Assembly (NCBI RefSeq): GCF_036373705.1
Contig: NC_089851.1
Coordinates: forward strand, 49,163,470-49,227,469
Reading direction: 5' to 3'
Origin: Amia ocellicauda
Lineage: Eukaryota > Chordata > Actinopteri > Amiiformes > Amiidae
Length of the DNA: 64,000 nucleotides
Shown here: one piece after another, positions 36,201 through 46,144 of the stretch
How positions within the stretch are numbered: the stretch's first letter is position 1
Layout: each line of letters opens with the position of its first letter
Position numbers and translations under genes: made by a program
Notes under the pieces: model-generated
Told to the model about the DNA's origin: nothing
Database searches by the model: none
Seen by the model: the letters and a program-made list of their open reading frames with translations, nothing else

Positions 36201-39200
36201 CTTTAAATGCACACCAAGCAGGCCTACTAAATTGCCATTACAAAACTACGTACAACAAATTATCTTTAAACACATGCACTTAGTTGAAAAAGGAAACTAA
36301 GAGAAAAATCCTCTACATATATGAAGTTCTTTAGTCTAATTACATTTTTGTTGTCAAATATTATTGTGGCAGTAGGCACTGTTCATGGCACGTCGGACTT
36401 CAGTTTCCCTTTACGGCAACCCAACAGGACAAAAATATAACACTGCTGTTGTAATTCATGCTTACCCGTTGGAACTGGTCACTTAAAGCACACACTGTGA
36501 AACAGTGTGAAAATTACAAATATCTCGATTGCTCCTGCGCTCTTATGGACATGTCTTTTCTGCATCTGTGGCTGCTTTAAATGCAATGTGTCGTCTGTAC
36601 TGTTGTTAAGCGCTTTGTGAGGTCTGTGCATGTGTGTGTAAAATAAAGATAATTATGGTGATGAATATGAGAATGTTTTTGATGATGTTAGAGTTTAAAT
36701 GCAACCTATTTTTTGTGCAGATATACAATATACACAAGTCTTCAATTTGTTTTGTTTTCTTTCCCACTTAAGAGGGCCCTCATCAGCCTCCTCTCCCATC
36801 CTTTGTTTGCATTTGCCAATTATCACTGAACACAACCCGCACTGTAATCAGACACACTTAACCAGCACAAACAGTTAAACCCATCAGCCTACTTTTCAAA
36901 CAGCTGGTAAAAGTAAATCTGAGGGGTTGTCCCAGCTTGCACTCAGCTGCTCCACACTATATAACAACTAAGCAGTTGGATCTAACCAAGGATGTTCTGT
37001 TGGACTTTTTTCTCAACCCTGTGCAAATTGTGTGGGGCCACCTGGGCATTATTTGGCGAGCAATGCATATTAGATTATAACTATGTGCTGACTGCTTGCT
37101 TTGAGCAAGCAAGAGGCGGCTACTAGAGGAGCCAATCTGAAGGCTGAGTATTCGTAATTAATCCATCTCAATAACCATCACAAGATTTAAAAATAAAAAA
37201 TAAAAAAAGATAAGGAAAGTGAAGCTATATTTCATGAGGAAGTGGTTGGTGCAGTTCTTCTTTGTCAAATGGGTTGAAAGACAACATAAAGACTGATCTC
37301 ACCAATCAAGATTAATGGTAGGTGGCTTTGCCAGATGAACGTTCTGGCCGTTTGCCTCTCATGTTCTATTCCTGAAGCTGCTTGCGTGCAGCTTTTGGAG
37401 TAGATTACCTGATTATTAATGGCAACTGTGGTAACATTTATATAAAAAAGAGTGAGAGAGACAGGACAGTAATTTCTTGGAAATCTAAAACCTCCCTCCC
37501 TATGTATTTTAATGCATTTTAAGTTGCTTTTTCCACAACTTTTTTTTTTTTAGCAGATTCCCTTATTAGAGCAATGTTGTTTTTTTTTTTTTTTTTCTAG
37601 TATCATAAGTGAAATAACATCTAATTTGTTTAACTGTTCTCTTTTTAAGAAAGTATAAATTCATAATCTGAGTCTGAACTGTATACATTCCCCCAATACA
37701 GCTTGCAGCCCCTTCTCCTCCCCACTTTTTTGATTAGAATATTTAGACATTACTGTGTCTAAGATTCACTCACTCAACATGCAATCTGAATGCTTCTTGT
37801 TCCCTTTCTCAGTGCTGAGTTTCTTTCTGTGGCCCCTGCTGTCCTCCCAGGAGTTTAGCATATGGCTTGAACCAGTCCTACAGAAGCTGGATTTTGGCAT
37901 TGGAGATTTCCTGCAGAAAATTAAAATGAAACTTAAGGAGAGTCACGGTGAGGGTTCTCTTTCCAATCCCCCTCCTGTGTCCCCATCAAATTGAATCAGT
38001 ATATCTATCCATCTGTCTGTCCAACTATCTATATTTGTGTTTCTGTCTCTAATTCATGCCTCTCTGAATTATTGTATCCCCATCTCTGTCTCTGTCCACC
38101 AGTCTATGTATACCTATACTTATGTATGTTTGTAATAAGTGACAAAAAGTATTATCAGCCATTATGGACTTGAGGAGGCTGGTCCATAGAGGCAGAGGAG
38201 GTTGCTCCTCTATTTTTGAGAGGCAAGAGGGAGATCAAAATATAAAAAAGAGTAATTGGTTGAAATAAACCATTACCAAATCTCAGTATCATTTATAAAA
38301 TAATATATCTCTTATTTGGAAAAAATCCATTATTGAAATTCTGATTTAAAATGCTTCAACAGCGACACCTGCAGGCAGAGGGGAAGGGCAGGCTGTGTGA
38401 AGTGGTGGTGGGGGGCAGAGGAGGAAGGATCCCCTGCTGTTCTCCTTACGGCGGGATCTCTTATCAATTTAATGTAGTTCATTTTTTTTCATGCTAATCT
38501 GTTATTGGCCAAAACACGTAAAATGATGCTCCAAGGGAGAACGTCCTCACTAACCAATCAACAACCAGAATATAATATTGACATCGCATTTGTCCAATGA
38601 TAATTTCTGATAATCATCAATTATCTACCACTGTATTGTATGTGAGTGTGATGAACTGGTGGTAAAGCGATAGACAGAGATAGATACAGTACCATATTAG
38701 AAAAGAGAAATTATAGGTGCAAATTGCAAACACAGTTTTCAGATTCACGTTTCCCTTTTTTTATTGAGAAGTAGCTAGCTAGTAGGCTTCTAGTGCCACA
38801 TTACGCACACACAAGGTTCATTCTCATCCAGAGCCCGCAGTGATTAGATATGTCTTTCACTTTTGTTCACCTGGCTCCTTTTTTAGATTCATCCTTTTTG
38901 TTGTAATATGATATATGATAATATGATGTTTGTTCCTTATGGAAGATGGGGATAAACTCTGGGTGCATTACCTTACCTTAGTTGTATAGTAAGTTTGCAT
39001 TAGGTTGCTAGTTGGATTATTGCTACATTTGAACATAAAAACATAACATAACTTGAACATAAGAATGTAGAGATAAGTAGCCAATTAGTGTAAAATAACA
39101 TGACACAGTGGGTTGGTTTTCCTCCTGTCCTCCCCAATGTCTTGAGTCACCAGCCGCCACTGGTATACATCAAATATGTCATTCTTATAGTTTGATTGTG

Positions 39201-42200
39201 CTGACTAGTTATAAGTTATCATTTAAATTTTATTTCGGACAAGAAGGCCAAAAAAATACAGAAGGAATAAACAATAAAATAAAATACAACAACCTTGAAA
39301 CAGCACACTATTGGCCCTCTGAGTATGGTGACCAGATTCTCAAAAGTAAAAATGTATAAATCAAATTACATAAATTAAAAATATAGTATTTGTTAGAAAA
39401 AGTGTTAATTTCCATGTATCTGCTCCTGTTTAATCAAATTTCATTTTTTGAGTAGCGCGTGACTTCTCTGTATAATGATCATGAACTTTAGTACCCCAGA
39501 AATGTTCCCTTATTATTTATCTGCGGGAGAGTTAAATTATGTTGCATTATTAATTAAAGTACATGTTTGTTGTTTAAATCTGTCCTGTGTAGCCTGGGTT
39601 AGCATATCAGAACGAAATATACAGTCACAGCCTATATGTAGTTAACTGATTGTAACTTGACAGAACTGATTCTTAAGAACAACTATATTTATATATGAAT
39701 ACTCCTACAACATTCTCATACTCTTCATCAACATACTCTTATTCAAACTGTTTTTTACAAATTCAGTGTTAGCATTGTTTTCTGGAAAACCTCTACATAT
39801 GAAACGTAATCAATTACAATAAGTGTCGCTAAATAAATGAATCACAGTTCATTGCAGTTCACACTGGTTTCTTGGCTGTCTGTATGGTCCCAGTGTGTTT
39901 TTCTCAGCATGACAGTTTGCCCGGTGCCACAGAGGGCTCCATTAATATACAAACGGTAACAACTCTGTCATAAAGCTAGGGAGTAGCTCCCTCTGCCCTG
40001 TAAGGTTCAGTCAGTGAAGAGCACCTCACAGCAGTGTGTAATTTCCTGCAAGCCCAGTCATCAGCAACACTGAGCAGTAAAAGACTGCTCGGCAGTTTAT
40101 TATGCTTGGGGCTGATGTATATGAATATGCTCCTTCATTTTTTTGGATGCCTTATGGTATAAAGACAGGTGGTTATTTACTGGGGTTTTACAAGGTTTTG
40201 TGGGTTTCAGACTACATTTTTCTCAAACAAGACTCCACTTTTGTGTTTTTTGATATTTGTTAATATAATCATCTGCAAGCTGCATTTGAAGAAGTGGAGG
40301 CTGGAGATATACAGCAGCTCTCAGTTATTCTGCTTCTAATTTCTGGAGATTTTGTGTCACATAACCATAGTTTTCTGAGTGGTCTTAAACATTTGCCCTT
40401 TTGAATCCAATTCAGTAAACCATACACTGTCCTTACACTTCACGTTACTGTACACAGATATATTACATTCATTCTACTGTTTCTTTTATAGAAAAAAGGA
40501 ACATCAAGAGTAAGGAGGAGAACAGTGAAGCAGACTTATCTGCCCTTTTCCCAAAGGTTTGTTTTGTTTTCTGTTGGTGAAAATGTAACTTGGAAAAGAG
40601 ACACATTCTACACTGCATATTCAGAATGTTAATTGGAATATTTCAGCTCCGAATATGGGAAATATCAAAGGAGGGATCTTCTTCTAGTATTTGGAATACT
40701 AAAGGAATAGTGAATGTAAATAGTGCCATGTAAACGGCATATTCAGAATATGAAGATGAACCCACAGACATGCATGTGTGACAGGAGAGCCGGTGTGATG
40801 TAAATTATGACAGGTTCAAAGAGAAGCAGCTACTTTTTGTCAGATGATGAAACTCCGGTTTTGTTAAGAATTTTAACCGACAAAGTAGTTCGATAAGGGG
40901 AAAAAATGGCTGTACTGAACTTTTGAAAAGAGTAGTGGAACAAATCTGGTCTGCATTAACGCATCTCTCTGAATTAAGACCAACAAATATCTGAAAAAAT
41001 TAAATACCATGTTTGAAAAAATAACAAAGCATAAGTCTGTTCATTGTTAAATATTAGGCTACAAGAACACCAGCTCTCCACAAAATTACAGATGAACTTT
41101 AAACACACTCAGTGCTGTCAGGTTGGCGGCAGGAAGCTGTCCTGTGTAGCCACTTAGAATATCATGAAATAGACAGTATGAAATATGCAGTCACAGCCTA
41201 TGTATGTAGTTCAAAGAACAACTAATAAATGTATATATAAATACTGTTTCAACACTCTCAGATCCATAAGTTACTCAGTTTTTCACAAATTCAGTATTAG
41301 CATTGTTTTCCTGTATAACCTACATAAGCTTAATCAATGTTGCTAAATAAAATAATCACATATCACTAACACTGTGCACTGCATCAACTTTTATTTTGTC
41401 TGGGATTTATTTAAAAGATACCTTGTCCTGACATCGTAATTAATGGATCAGGCAGTGGTTGTATTAATTGCAAATTTTTCAAGATAGTGATGTATTTCTG
41501 CAGTCAGTAAAGCGCCTGTACTAGGATTACTGTTATGCTAGTAGTAGTATACATATAGTTACCAGTAATGAGGGTTTACAAATATAATTAAAATATTTGC
41601 TTCTTATTGCGATTGATCACATACAAACATGCTTCTGTTGTTAAGATTTTAATAGTTTTAAGTGTTAACAGTGTGACATTTAAACTATTTTGAGAGAATT
41701 TTCAAGACATCTGGACATTTAATTTAAATCCAGGATGTATGGTCACCATAGTCTTTCATGTTTGTGTGTTTTTATACAAATTTTTTTTGTCAAGGCACAC
41801 TGTATTGCAGTTCGATGCAGATTTCTCCAGCAGGATTTTTGCAATCTTTTCAAACACTTTTAAATGCCTTACTGTTCCAAGCAGCCGTCCATACATTAAT
41901 AACTGCTCAAATTTAATTGTCTTCCCAAAGTCTTGTGAAAAGTTTCTACTGCATTTCCTACTGCATCTCTTGCATCAATAGCAGCTGCCATTATTGTAGT
42001 TACAATTTCAAAATGCAGTGGCATAGTATCTGGCTACATAAAGGACGTAACAGTACATGCCCCAGACCAGTTTGAGACTCAGCCAGTATGATGTATGAAA
42101 CAGTGCCTCCTGAAACTAGTTCCGGCACAGGCGGAGGTGCACCTGGGCCACACCTCAGCGTGGCTAGTGGAAACGGGGCATCAGCTGCTTATTTGACACC

Positions 42201-45200
42201 TTCATAGGGTTTTTGAATCACTGTGCAGCGTGAGCCGATAAAGACAGATCAGCAACATAGCCTGGTTAGTGGAGGGGGGGTGAGTGAGGTGAGTACTGCA
42301 CAGCTCAGATGTCACGAAGACGTCCTTGATCTATGAGAAATGTGTTGGGCTAAGTGGTGCAATTGTTAAGAAAATATAATTCATTCCTCTGGATTTAACT
42401 TGTTATTCCTGTGTATTTAAGCAGCTAGAAGTAGGACTCCAGAGCTTGATTCGATAATAGTGCATGCATAGTGGAAAGGATGGAATGTATGAATTCTTAT
42501 CTCTTTCTCCGTGCCTTCCCCACAAAAAGTGGTCAATCTAAAATATACTGTTTTTCTTCTGTTTAGATGGACGCCTCAGCTATCTGCAAGGAGCTGTCCA
42601 TATCTGACACGGAGGCCTCTGAGGTGTCCTGGACAGAAAACGGGACCTTCAACCTCTCAGAGGGACACACTCCGCAGACCGAAAACTCTGATGGTGAGCT
42701 GGGGATGACCGCCTCCCCTTCATTGTAAAAATATGTGATTTAGCCTGAGAAAATGTGATCTCCAGGCGCAAATTTTGGTCCTGTTGAAAAATTTTTTCAG
42801 TCATCAGAGTCAGCAGACCCAAGTGAGAATCTTGCCCATCCTGGACAAAAAAGTCTGCCACTGCTGGATTTAGTGTATTCAAAAATACTGTAGTACAACC
42901 AAGATGAAATCAGGAGGAACCTGTATTTACTGTGAATTACTGTGGTCATTTTCTGACTAGTAGAATAATAAAACTATAATACAACTTTATTTGAGGTAGG
43001 GGCATAGCAGCAAAATGCCCAATCCCCCATTTATCCTAACTTAGCATTTGGAACATCTAGGAGCCCAGATTCCGAAAAAGCAAAGCACAAGCGTGGGTAC
43101 ATTGGGACATAAACTAGGTACTGTGACATTGGTTTGTATGTGAGTTTTAAATGTCAGTCCTTCTTTAAGGATCACATATAATGTATACAATTTCTGATGC
43201 ACAAATGTGGGTATATAAGGGCTCTCCTTGCAGTTACACAAACACACTTTTCTTTTCTTGTGAAAACGACAGACCGACCTGACTGTATGACATACAGAGC
43301 AGAAATTCACAGCATCAAAACTGCATATGCATTTTTATGTTGCACTTTACTTCACAGTGTGTCCATGAATGCTGGGTTGCATCCCTGGGTCTGGGAGTAT
43401 GGTTTCTGCAGAGCAAACATTTCCTTATACACACAGTCTATTGTTCTTTTCCTCCTTCTACAGTTCAGTGACTGATGTTAGTGATTGATAGCTTACATTT
43501 GGTAATTATTTGATTGCTTGATGCTTGGACAGTTTCAACAAAACGGGCTGATATGGTGTTACAATAAAAAGCCAATGGGTGTGCATTTAATGAAAGTGTG
43601 AATGGTACACTATTATTTATTTCACACTGGATGCAGTGCGCCAGAAGGGCGGAGTTAAGAAACGGCAAAGTGCAACGGCACACAAGAGATAAACTATCTT
43701 CAACTTTCGCTGCGCTGTCATGTAGAGACCCATCAGCCAATCAGAGAAAAGTATGAGACTCAGTGGAGATATTGAAATAATTAAAATGGAGGAGAAACAT
43801 ATCAGTGATTATTTTAATATTTAATATTCATACGTGTCAATACAATGAAGGAAGCCAATATAGTCAGAAAAGTGATGTGCTATTGAGCAGCAGGTTGATA
43901 AGGAAGCTTTTCAGGATTGCAGTTTGCCTCGATAATTAAAGAGTTCGAGAAACTTTAGCTTGATATTATAATGTAAGTAAATATATTAAAATAATAACAA
44001 AAAAGTACTATGTACCATCAAATTTTTCATTATCAAAGAGATTAAATAATTATTCCTGGCTGTAATTCATAGCATATTGCTCAGTGGATTGTGCAACAGC
44101 ACTGCTGTGATCAAATGAAAGTGTCTGTGATATTCAATAGATGGTGGATGGGCAGATTAAACCTCAATTAAAAGAAATAGTATAATCTTAATATTAATGT
44201 ACGATGAGTGCTGCACTGTGCACAAGGAGGCGGCATGCGTGTCATGTCCGGTGTGAAAGCACCATAGTCTGCGTGTGGTAGGGAGTGATTTAGTGCCTCC
44301 TATCAGTCAGTTAAAAATTCACTGTACTGGTATTCCAGACCCCACCACTACAGCAAATATAGAGCATATGAGGCCTGCATTGCACCTGAGGGGTTATATG
44401 GCAAATCTCTAAATCATTTTGAGATATCTTCAGATTACTTCCTGTATGTTGGCTGAGATTATAACTTCCTGTTTCCTCATTCAATTACATATAAATTAAT
44501 GAACAATTTAACTTCTTAAACTGACAGATGGCGCTGGTACTCTTAAAAGGGAATTTTATTAAAAAAAAAAAAAACAATTTTTGGGGGGGTGGTACTTGGT
44601 CTGAGAAGGAATAAAAATATCTGAAAATATTGACAATACTCACCAGTGCAGAGCTCAGAATGTCAGGAAGTAAACACTCTCTGTACAGCACACTGATACA
44701 CAACTATCTTATATCATCGGATCTGAACATAAAACATTATACATTATATATACTGGATTTAAGGATGTTCTGAACAAAATGAGCCTATTTAGAAAGTGCC
44801 CCCCCATCACTGAAGGGATATAGAGGTATATATAGAGGTGCCTTTTTTAGCTATATGTGAAACATGATTTTGCATATTGAAACAATAATTAAAAAAATAC
44901 GTTTTCTGCACGTTATGTTGTATTATGTTTATTTTGTTATTCCAAGCTATGTTCTAAGCATATATCAAAAATAAACAAGCGATTTACTTTCAAATGATGC
45001 CATCCATATGCATGTGATGTAAATATTAACGGAGTTATGGGCTTTTGAAATAGGGCCGGTCCTTTTAGGAGGAAATTCCTAAAGAGGTAAAGAGGTCAGT
45101 TTAAGAGGTTAACAGGAGTGATAATCTTGGGCTACATACAGGAAGTCATTTGAAGATATCTCAAAATGATTGCAGATATCTAGAAATTATTAAAAGATAT

Positions 45201-46144
45201 CTCTAAATCATTTAAAGATATCTGGAAATCATTTAGAGATATCTCTAAATGTACTTTTAAATGAGATATCTTTAAATTATTTACAGATATCTCAAATTGA
45301 TTTGCAGATATCTTTAAATGATTTAGATATCTTGAAATATTTGAAGATATCTGTAATTATTTGAAGATATCTCTAAATGATAATTTGGCTTGCCATAGGG
45401 GTTAAGCAAGCACTGCGTCACTTTACAGTCTGAACTGAGCAAGCGGACTTGAGTGGGGTGCATTACACCCCCCCAATAAAAGAAAACAGTACTTCCCACT
45501 TGCACTCAATTGGATCATCGGTTCACCTTCCCAAACATTTTCCTGTGAAGTGAGTGCGAGTAATTCTATTGGTGCAGCGCTCATGGCTATTTTACATCAT
45601 TTATTTATCCCCCACCTCCCATTTTTTCCCCTTTGCAGACTTGGACCGGCCCAGCGATCAAGAGGAGGCGTTCTCAGGTGGGCTCCCTGAGTTCCCGTCT
45701 CTGGACACCAATGGCACGGGCACCAATGGCGACGACGAGGACCTAAGCATCGGCCTGCCTGCCCCACATTCCGCAGGCCTGGGTTTGGGGGACGGCGGGG
45801 TGTTGGCAGGGGAGCGGGCGCTGGAGCTGGTGAACAAGATGGCGGGGGACGTCATCGCTGCGGCAGTCTGTGCGGCCATTCATGAGCAGCTGGACGCCGC
45901 CTTGCCATGGGCTGCCTCTTCTCCTACTCCTCTTCCTCCTGCTGCCACTGCTGCTCCTGCCCTGGACTTCAACACGGACAGCGAGGAAGGAGAGGACTTC
46001 GAGCTCCTGGACCAGTCAGAACTGGAGCAGCTGGAGAGCGAGCTGGGCCTCATTACCCCCCAGGAGACAGAGCAGCACAGCCCTGCCGACGCACCCAAAC
46101 CCAAACCCTCCGGATTCCTCTCTAGCCTGCTGGGGCGGCATTAA
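13666..46144 (+). CDS. retreg1: RETREG1 (FAM134B), ER-phagy receptor; nine coding exons
   Basis: Reticulophagy regulator 1 is an ER-membrane protein that bends ER sheets with its reticulon-homology domain and recruits LC3/GABARAP for ER-phagy. Coding exons are 13666-13979, 17555-17661, 18707-18737, 35410-35536, 35908-35992, 37813-37947, 40492-40556, 42567-42693 and 45639-46144, all with GT-AG borders and matching phases, giving 498 residues (human protein 497). Hydrophobic hairpin 1 spans the exon 1/2 junction ([26 protein letters not shown]). Hairpin 2 is in exons 5-6 ([20 protein letters not shown]). The tail has the LIR core DFELL. ZNF622 follows downstream as in human. A second first exon at 33433 predicts a short isoform. 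Identity is secure from exon-by-exon similarity. Confidence 0.96.
15628..15685 (+). repeat. (CTAT)n microsatellite
   Basis: About 14 uninterrupted tetranucleotide units. The long YLSI-type frames over it are artefacts. Confidence 0.95.
15839..16132. mobile_element. MITE with TGTTTACA-type inverted ends, copy A
   Basis: The left end TGTGTTTACAGGCTGCTGAA and the right end (complement of TTACCAGCATGTAAACACA) form imperfect terminal inverted repeats. The interior shares a GGTGGTCATGGCTGG / TTTAAAATAGTTTTGTTTT core with copies near 54573-54793 and 59327-59531. Confidence 0.6.
17555..17661 (+). CDS. retreg1: RETREG1 coding exon 2
   Basis: Preceded by TCTCCTAG and followed by GTACGC. Encodes [19 protein letters not shown] and continues to [10 protein letters not shown], the second half of membrane hairpin 1 and the start of the inter-hairpin linker. 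Confidence 0.94.
18370..18530. repeat. Cryptic (AT)n / (ACATATATGT)n tract
   Basis: An alternating purine-pyrimidine tract of about 160 bases in intron 2. The [10 protein letters not shown] frames on both strands are artefacts of it. Confidence 0.9.
18707..18737 (+). CDS. retreg1: RETREG1 coding exon 3 (31 bp)
   Basis: A micro-exon bounded by TTTCTCTAG and GTAAGA, encoding [10 protein letters not shown]. It keeps phase with exons 2 and 4, and the residues match the family linker. Confidence 0.92.
19640..20010. repeat. Degenerate TAGGGTT/AACCCTA-rich tract
   Basis: Scattered AACCCTAA and TTAGGGTT words on both strands, of the kind common in fish introns. It is not a telomere, because there is no continuous hexamer array. 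Confidence 0.6.
20478..20690 (+). mobile_element. tRNA-type fish SINE
   Basis: It has the hallmark sequence of a widespread fish SINE: a GTGGTGAGGGCTCTGAACTC head, CCCAGGCAGGGGACACTG, TTGTACCCTTGAGCAAGGTA, an ATTGCTCCAGTAAAA-type block and a TGGATAAGTACATCTGCTAA tail before AATAAAA. Confidence 0.75.
21388..21787 (+). mobile_element. Gypsy-like LTR fragment
   Basis: Starts near TGTCATGGTTTCC, has a TATATAAACCCC promoter box at about 21556 and a downstream TTGACC/TTGCCT pyrimidine-rich R-U5-like region typical of fish Gypsy LTRs. It is cut at about 21787 by a Tc1-like fragment. Confidence 0.5.
21788..22270 (-). pseudogene. Tc1/mariner transposase fragment (5' end of a DD36E-type element)
   Basis: Encodes the N-terminal DNA-binding part ([17 protein letters not shown]...) nearly identical to residues 1-115 of the intact copy at 27287-28509, and retains the right terminal repeat ending GGTGAGTGTA. 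The catalytic half is missing: the sequence switches to unrelated LTR sequence at about 21788. Confidence 0.9.
22786..22990 (+). mobile_element. Remnant with Tc1-like terminal sequence
   Basis: TATACTACCAGTCAAAAGTT is the type of end seen on many fish Tc1-like transposons. No transposase remains. Confidence 0.45.
24680..25865 (+). repeat. Diverged minisatellite, about 10 units of 105-125 bp
   Basis: Units repeat the order GCGGGGCAACA, CTTGTGCCCTCCGCT, AACACAGTAGCAG, GGCCTCCTGCTCC, ACTAGC, CACAGATCTACTG. Anchors lie near 24689, 24797, 24909, 25033, 25154, 25318, 25435, 25593, 25640 and 25763, with spacing loosely around 110-120. The units are strongly diverged. None encodes a common peptide. 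Confidence 0.7.
26414..27276 (+). pseudogene. Tc1-like transposon, internally deleted
   Basis: Flanked by TA, with inverted ends CACCGATCAGCCATAACATT... and its complement at 27249-27276. The transposase N-terminus starts at ATG 26562 ([20 protein letters not shown]). A frameshift near 26795 and a deletion near 27000 remove the region between the first catalytic Asp (WSDES) and the NPIEHLWD block, so the second Asp is absent. The element is dead but possibly mobilisable through its ends. Confidence 0.88.
27287..28509 (-). mobile_element. Intact Tc1/mariner transposon (1223 bp)
   Basis: Perfect terminal inverted repeats of 29 bp, starting CACTCACCTAAAGGATTATT at 27287 with the complement ending at 28509, each flanked by TA. 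The unit encloses one complete transposase frame. It lies 10 bases from the end of the deleted Tc1-like element at 26414-27276. The ends and ORF are undamaged, suggesting recent transposition. Confidence 0.93.
27319..28359 (-). CDS. Tc1/mariner transposase, 346 aa, DD36E spacing
   Basis: A cut-and-paste DDE transposase. The N-terminus ([20 protein letters not shown]) has two helix-turn-helix regions within residues 1-115. Catalytic residues are D155 (WSDESRF), D246 (FQQDNAPCH) and E283 (NPIEHLWD). Thirty-six residues separate the second Asp from the Glu, two more than the DD34E of classical Tc1. The frame has no stops or shifts and fills the element between its inverted repeats. A glycine-rich box GGGGVMVWG is present. 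The shorter relative at 21788-22270 shows the family has several copies here. Confidence 0.93.
   Translation of the reverse strand: MGKKGDLSNFERGMVVGARRAGLSISQSAQLLGFSRTTISRVYKEWCEKGKTSSMRQSSGRKCLVDARGQRRMGRLIQADRRATLTEITTRYNRGMQQSICEATTRTTLRRMGYNSRRPHRVPLISTTNRTKRLQFAQAHQNWTVEDWKNVAWSDESRFLLRHSDGRVRIWRKQNENMDPSCLVTTVQAGGGGVMVWGMFSWHTLGPLVPIGHRLNATAYLSIVSDHVHPFMTTMYPSSDGYFQQDNAPCHKGRIISNWFLEHDNEFTVLNWPPQSPDLNPIEHLWDVVERELRALDVHPTNLHQLQDAILSIWANISKECFQHLVESMPRRIKAVLKAKGGQTQY
30200..30230. repeat. (TA)n microsatellite
   Basis: Fourteen or so TA units in RETREG1 intron 3. Confidence 0.9.
30982..31023 (+). repeat. (ACTAT)n pentanucleotide microsatellite
   Basis: About eight consecutive ACTAT units. 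Confidence 0.95.
32470..32586. repeat. Long hairpin (foldback) of about 117 bp
   Basis: The left arm CGTTCTTGTAGCGCAGATTT... pairs with the right arm ending GCGCTACATGAACGCG. About 40 bases pair with roughly three mismatches around a loop of about 37 bases. It is GC-rich, unlike its surroundings, and sits 0.9 kb upstream of RETREG1 exon 1b. It could be a foldback MITE or a transcribed hairpin. Confidence 0.75.
33190..33432 (+). promoter_or_regulatory. Candidate internal promoter / 5' UTR of the short RETREG1 isoform
   Basis: A GC- and CpG-rich island (33195-33300, for example CCGCGCCTCCCGCGGGAC) in an otherwise AT-rich intron, with a TATTTATAG box at about 33262, lies 240 to 170 bases before the exon 1b start codon. 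Promoter activity is inferred from composition and position. Confidence 0.5.
33433..33464 (+). CDS. retreg1: RETREG1 alternative first exon 1b
   Basis: ATG at 33433 opens [10 protein letters not shown] followed by AG and a GTAATT donor. Joining to exon 4 at 35410 keeps phase (AG + C gives Ser before WEVIDSK). The mammalian short isoform also begins with a short acidic, Gly-rich peptide spliced to the SWEV exon. The resulting protein would lack the long N-terminus and hairpin 1 but keep hairpin 2 and the LIR. Confidence 0.65.
34681..34714 (+). repeat. (CT)n microsatellite
   Basis: A CT run with one CCCT interruption. Confidence 0.9.
35410..35536 (+). CDS. retreg1: RETREG1 coding exon 4
   Basis: After TTTCTCCAG and before GTAGGA. 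Encodes [20 protein letters not shown] and [15 protein letters not shown], the amphipathic-helix linker between the two hairpins. This is the first exon shared by both isoforms. Confidence 0.94.
35908..35992 (+). CDS. retreg1: RETREG1 coding exon 5
   Basis: After CATTTTCAG and before GTAAGC. Encodes [20 protein letters not shown] and following residues, the first half of membrane hairpin 2. Confidence 0.93.
37813..37947 (+). CDS. retreg1: RETREG1 coding exon 6
   Basis: After CCTTTCTCAG and before GTGAGG. Encodes the second half of hairpin 2 ([12 protein letters not shown]) and the conserved [18 protein letters not shown] amphipathic helix. Confidence 0.94.
38168..39165. mobile_element. Possible hAT-like non-autonomous element
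   Basis: The left end (GAGGAGGCTGGTCCATAGAGG) and the complement of the right end (CCAGTGGCGGCTGGTGACTC) share a GGC(T/G)GGCTGGT-type terminus followed by GAGG-rich sequence, as in hAT-like fish elements. The target duplication was not resolved. Confidence 0.35.
39585..39870 (+). repeat. Dispersed duplicate, copy 1
   Basis: Shares ordered blocks with 41143-41385: TCCTGTGTAGCC, CAGTCACAGCCTAT, AAGAACAACTA, CACAAATTCAGT followed by TTAGCATTGTTTTC, and GTCGCTAAATAAA. Clearly diverged. Confidence 0.65.
40492..40556 (+). CDS. retreg1: RETREG1 coding exon 7
   Basis: After TTCTTTTATAG and before GTTTGT. Encodes [20 protein letters not shown], the start of the cytosolic tail, with the conserved LSAL-PK block. 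Confidence 0.92.
40557..42566 (+). other. RETREG1 intron 7
   Basis: Holds the second copy of the duplication and otherwise AT-rich sequence without a gene. Confidence 0.8.
41143..41385 (+). repeat. Dispersed duplicate, copy 2
   Basis: Second copy of the sequence at 39585-39870, in the next intron and in the same orientation. Confidence 0.65.
42567..42693 (+). CDS. retreg1: RETREG1 coding exon 8
   Basis: After TCTGTTTAG and before GTGAGC. Encodes [20 protein letters not shown] and [19 protein letters not shown], a highly conserved block of the tail. Confidence 0.95.
42694..45638 (+). other. RETREG1 intron 8
   Basis: Holds a 1-kb inverted-repeat element at 44397-45396; nothing else recognisable. 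Confidence 0.8.
44397..45396. mobile_element. AGATATCT-repeat MITE, copy 1 (1000 bp, 8-bp TSD)
   Basis: Bounded by TATGGCAAATC at the left and GGCTTGCCAT at the right, and flanked by the 8-bp direct repeat AGGGGTTA (44389-44396 and 45397-45404). The arms contain tandem GATATCT(C/T)(A/T)AAAT-GATT units of about 18-20 bases, dense at 45150-45380. The inner 600 bp is unrelated AT-rich sequence. A shorter copy lies at 55979-56369. Confidence 0.8.
45639..46144 (+). CDS. retreg1: RETREG1 coding exon 9 (LIR-containing terminus)
   Basis: After CCCTTTGCAG. Encodes [20 protein letters not shown], an Ala/Pro-rich middle, then the LC3-interacting region [13 protein letters not shown] and the conserved end [11 protein letters not shown], with stop TAA at 46142-46144. 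The [12 protein letters not shown] helix matches the family. Confidence 0.96.

Larger units (their letters stand above)
37948..40491 (+). other. RETREG1 intron 6
   Basis: Contains a probable hAT-like MITE (38168-39165) and the first copy of a diverged duplication (39585-39870). No gene seen in the rest. Confidence 0.8.
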
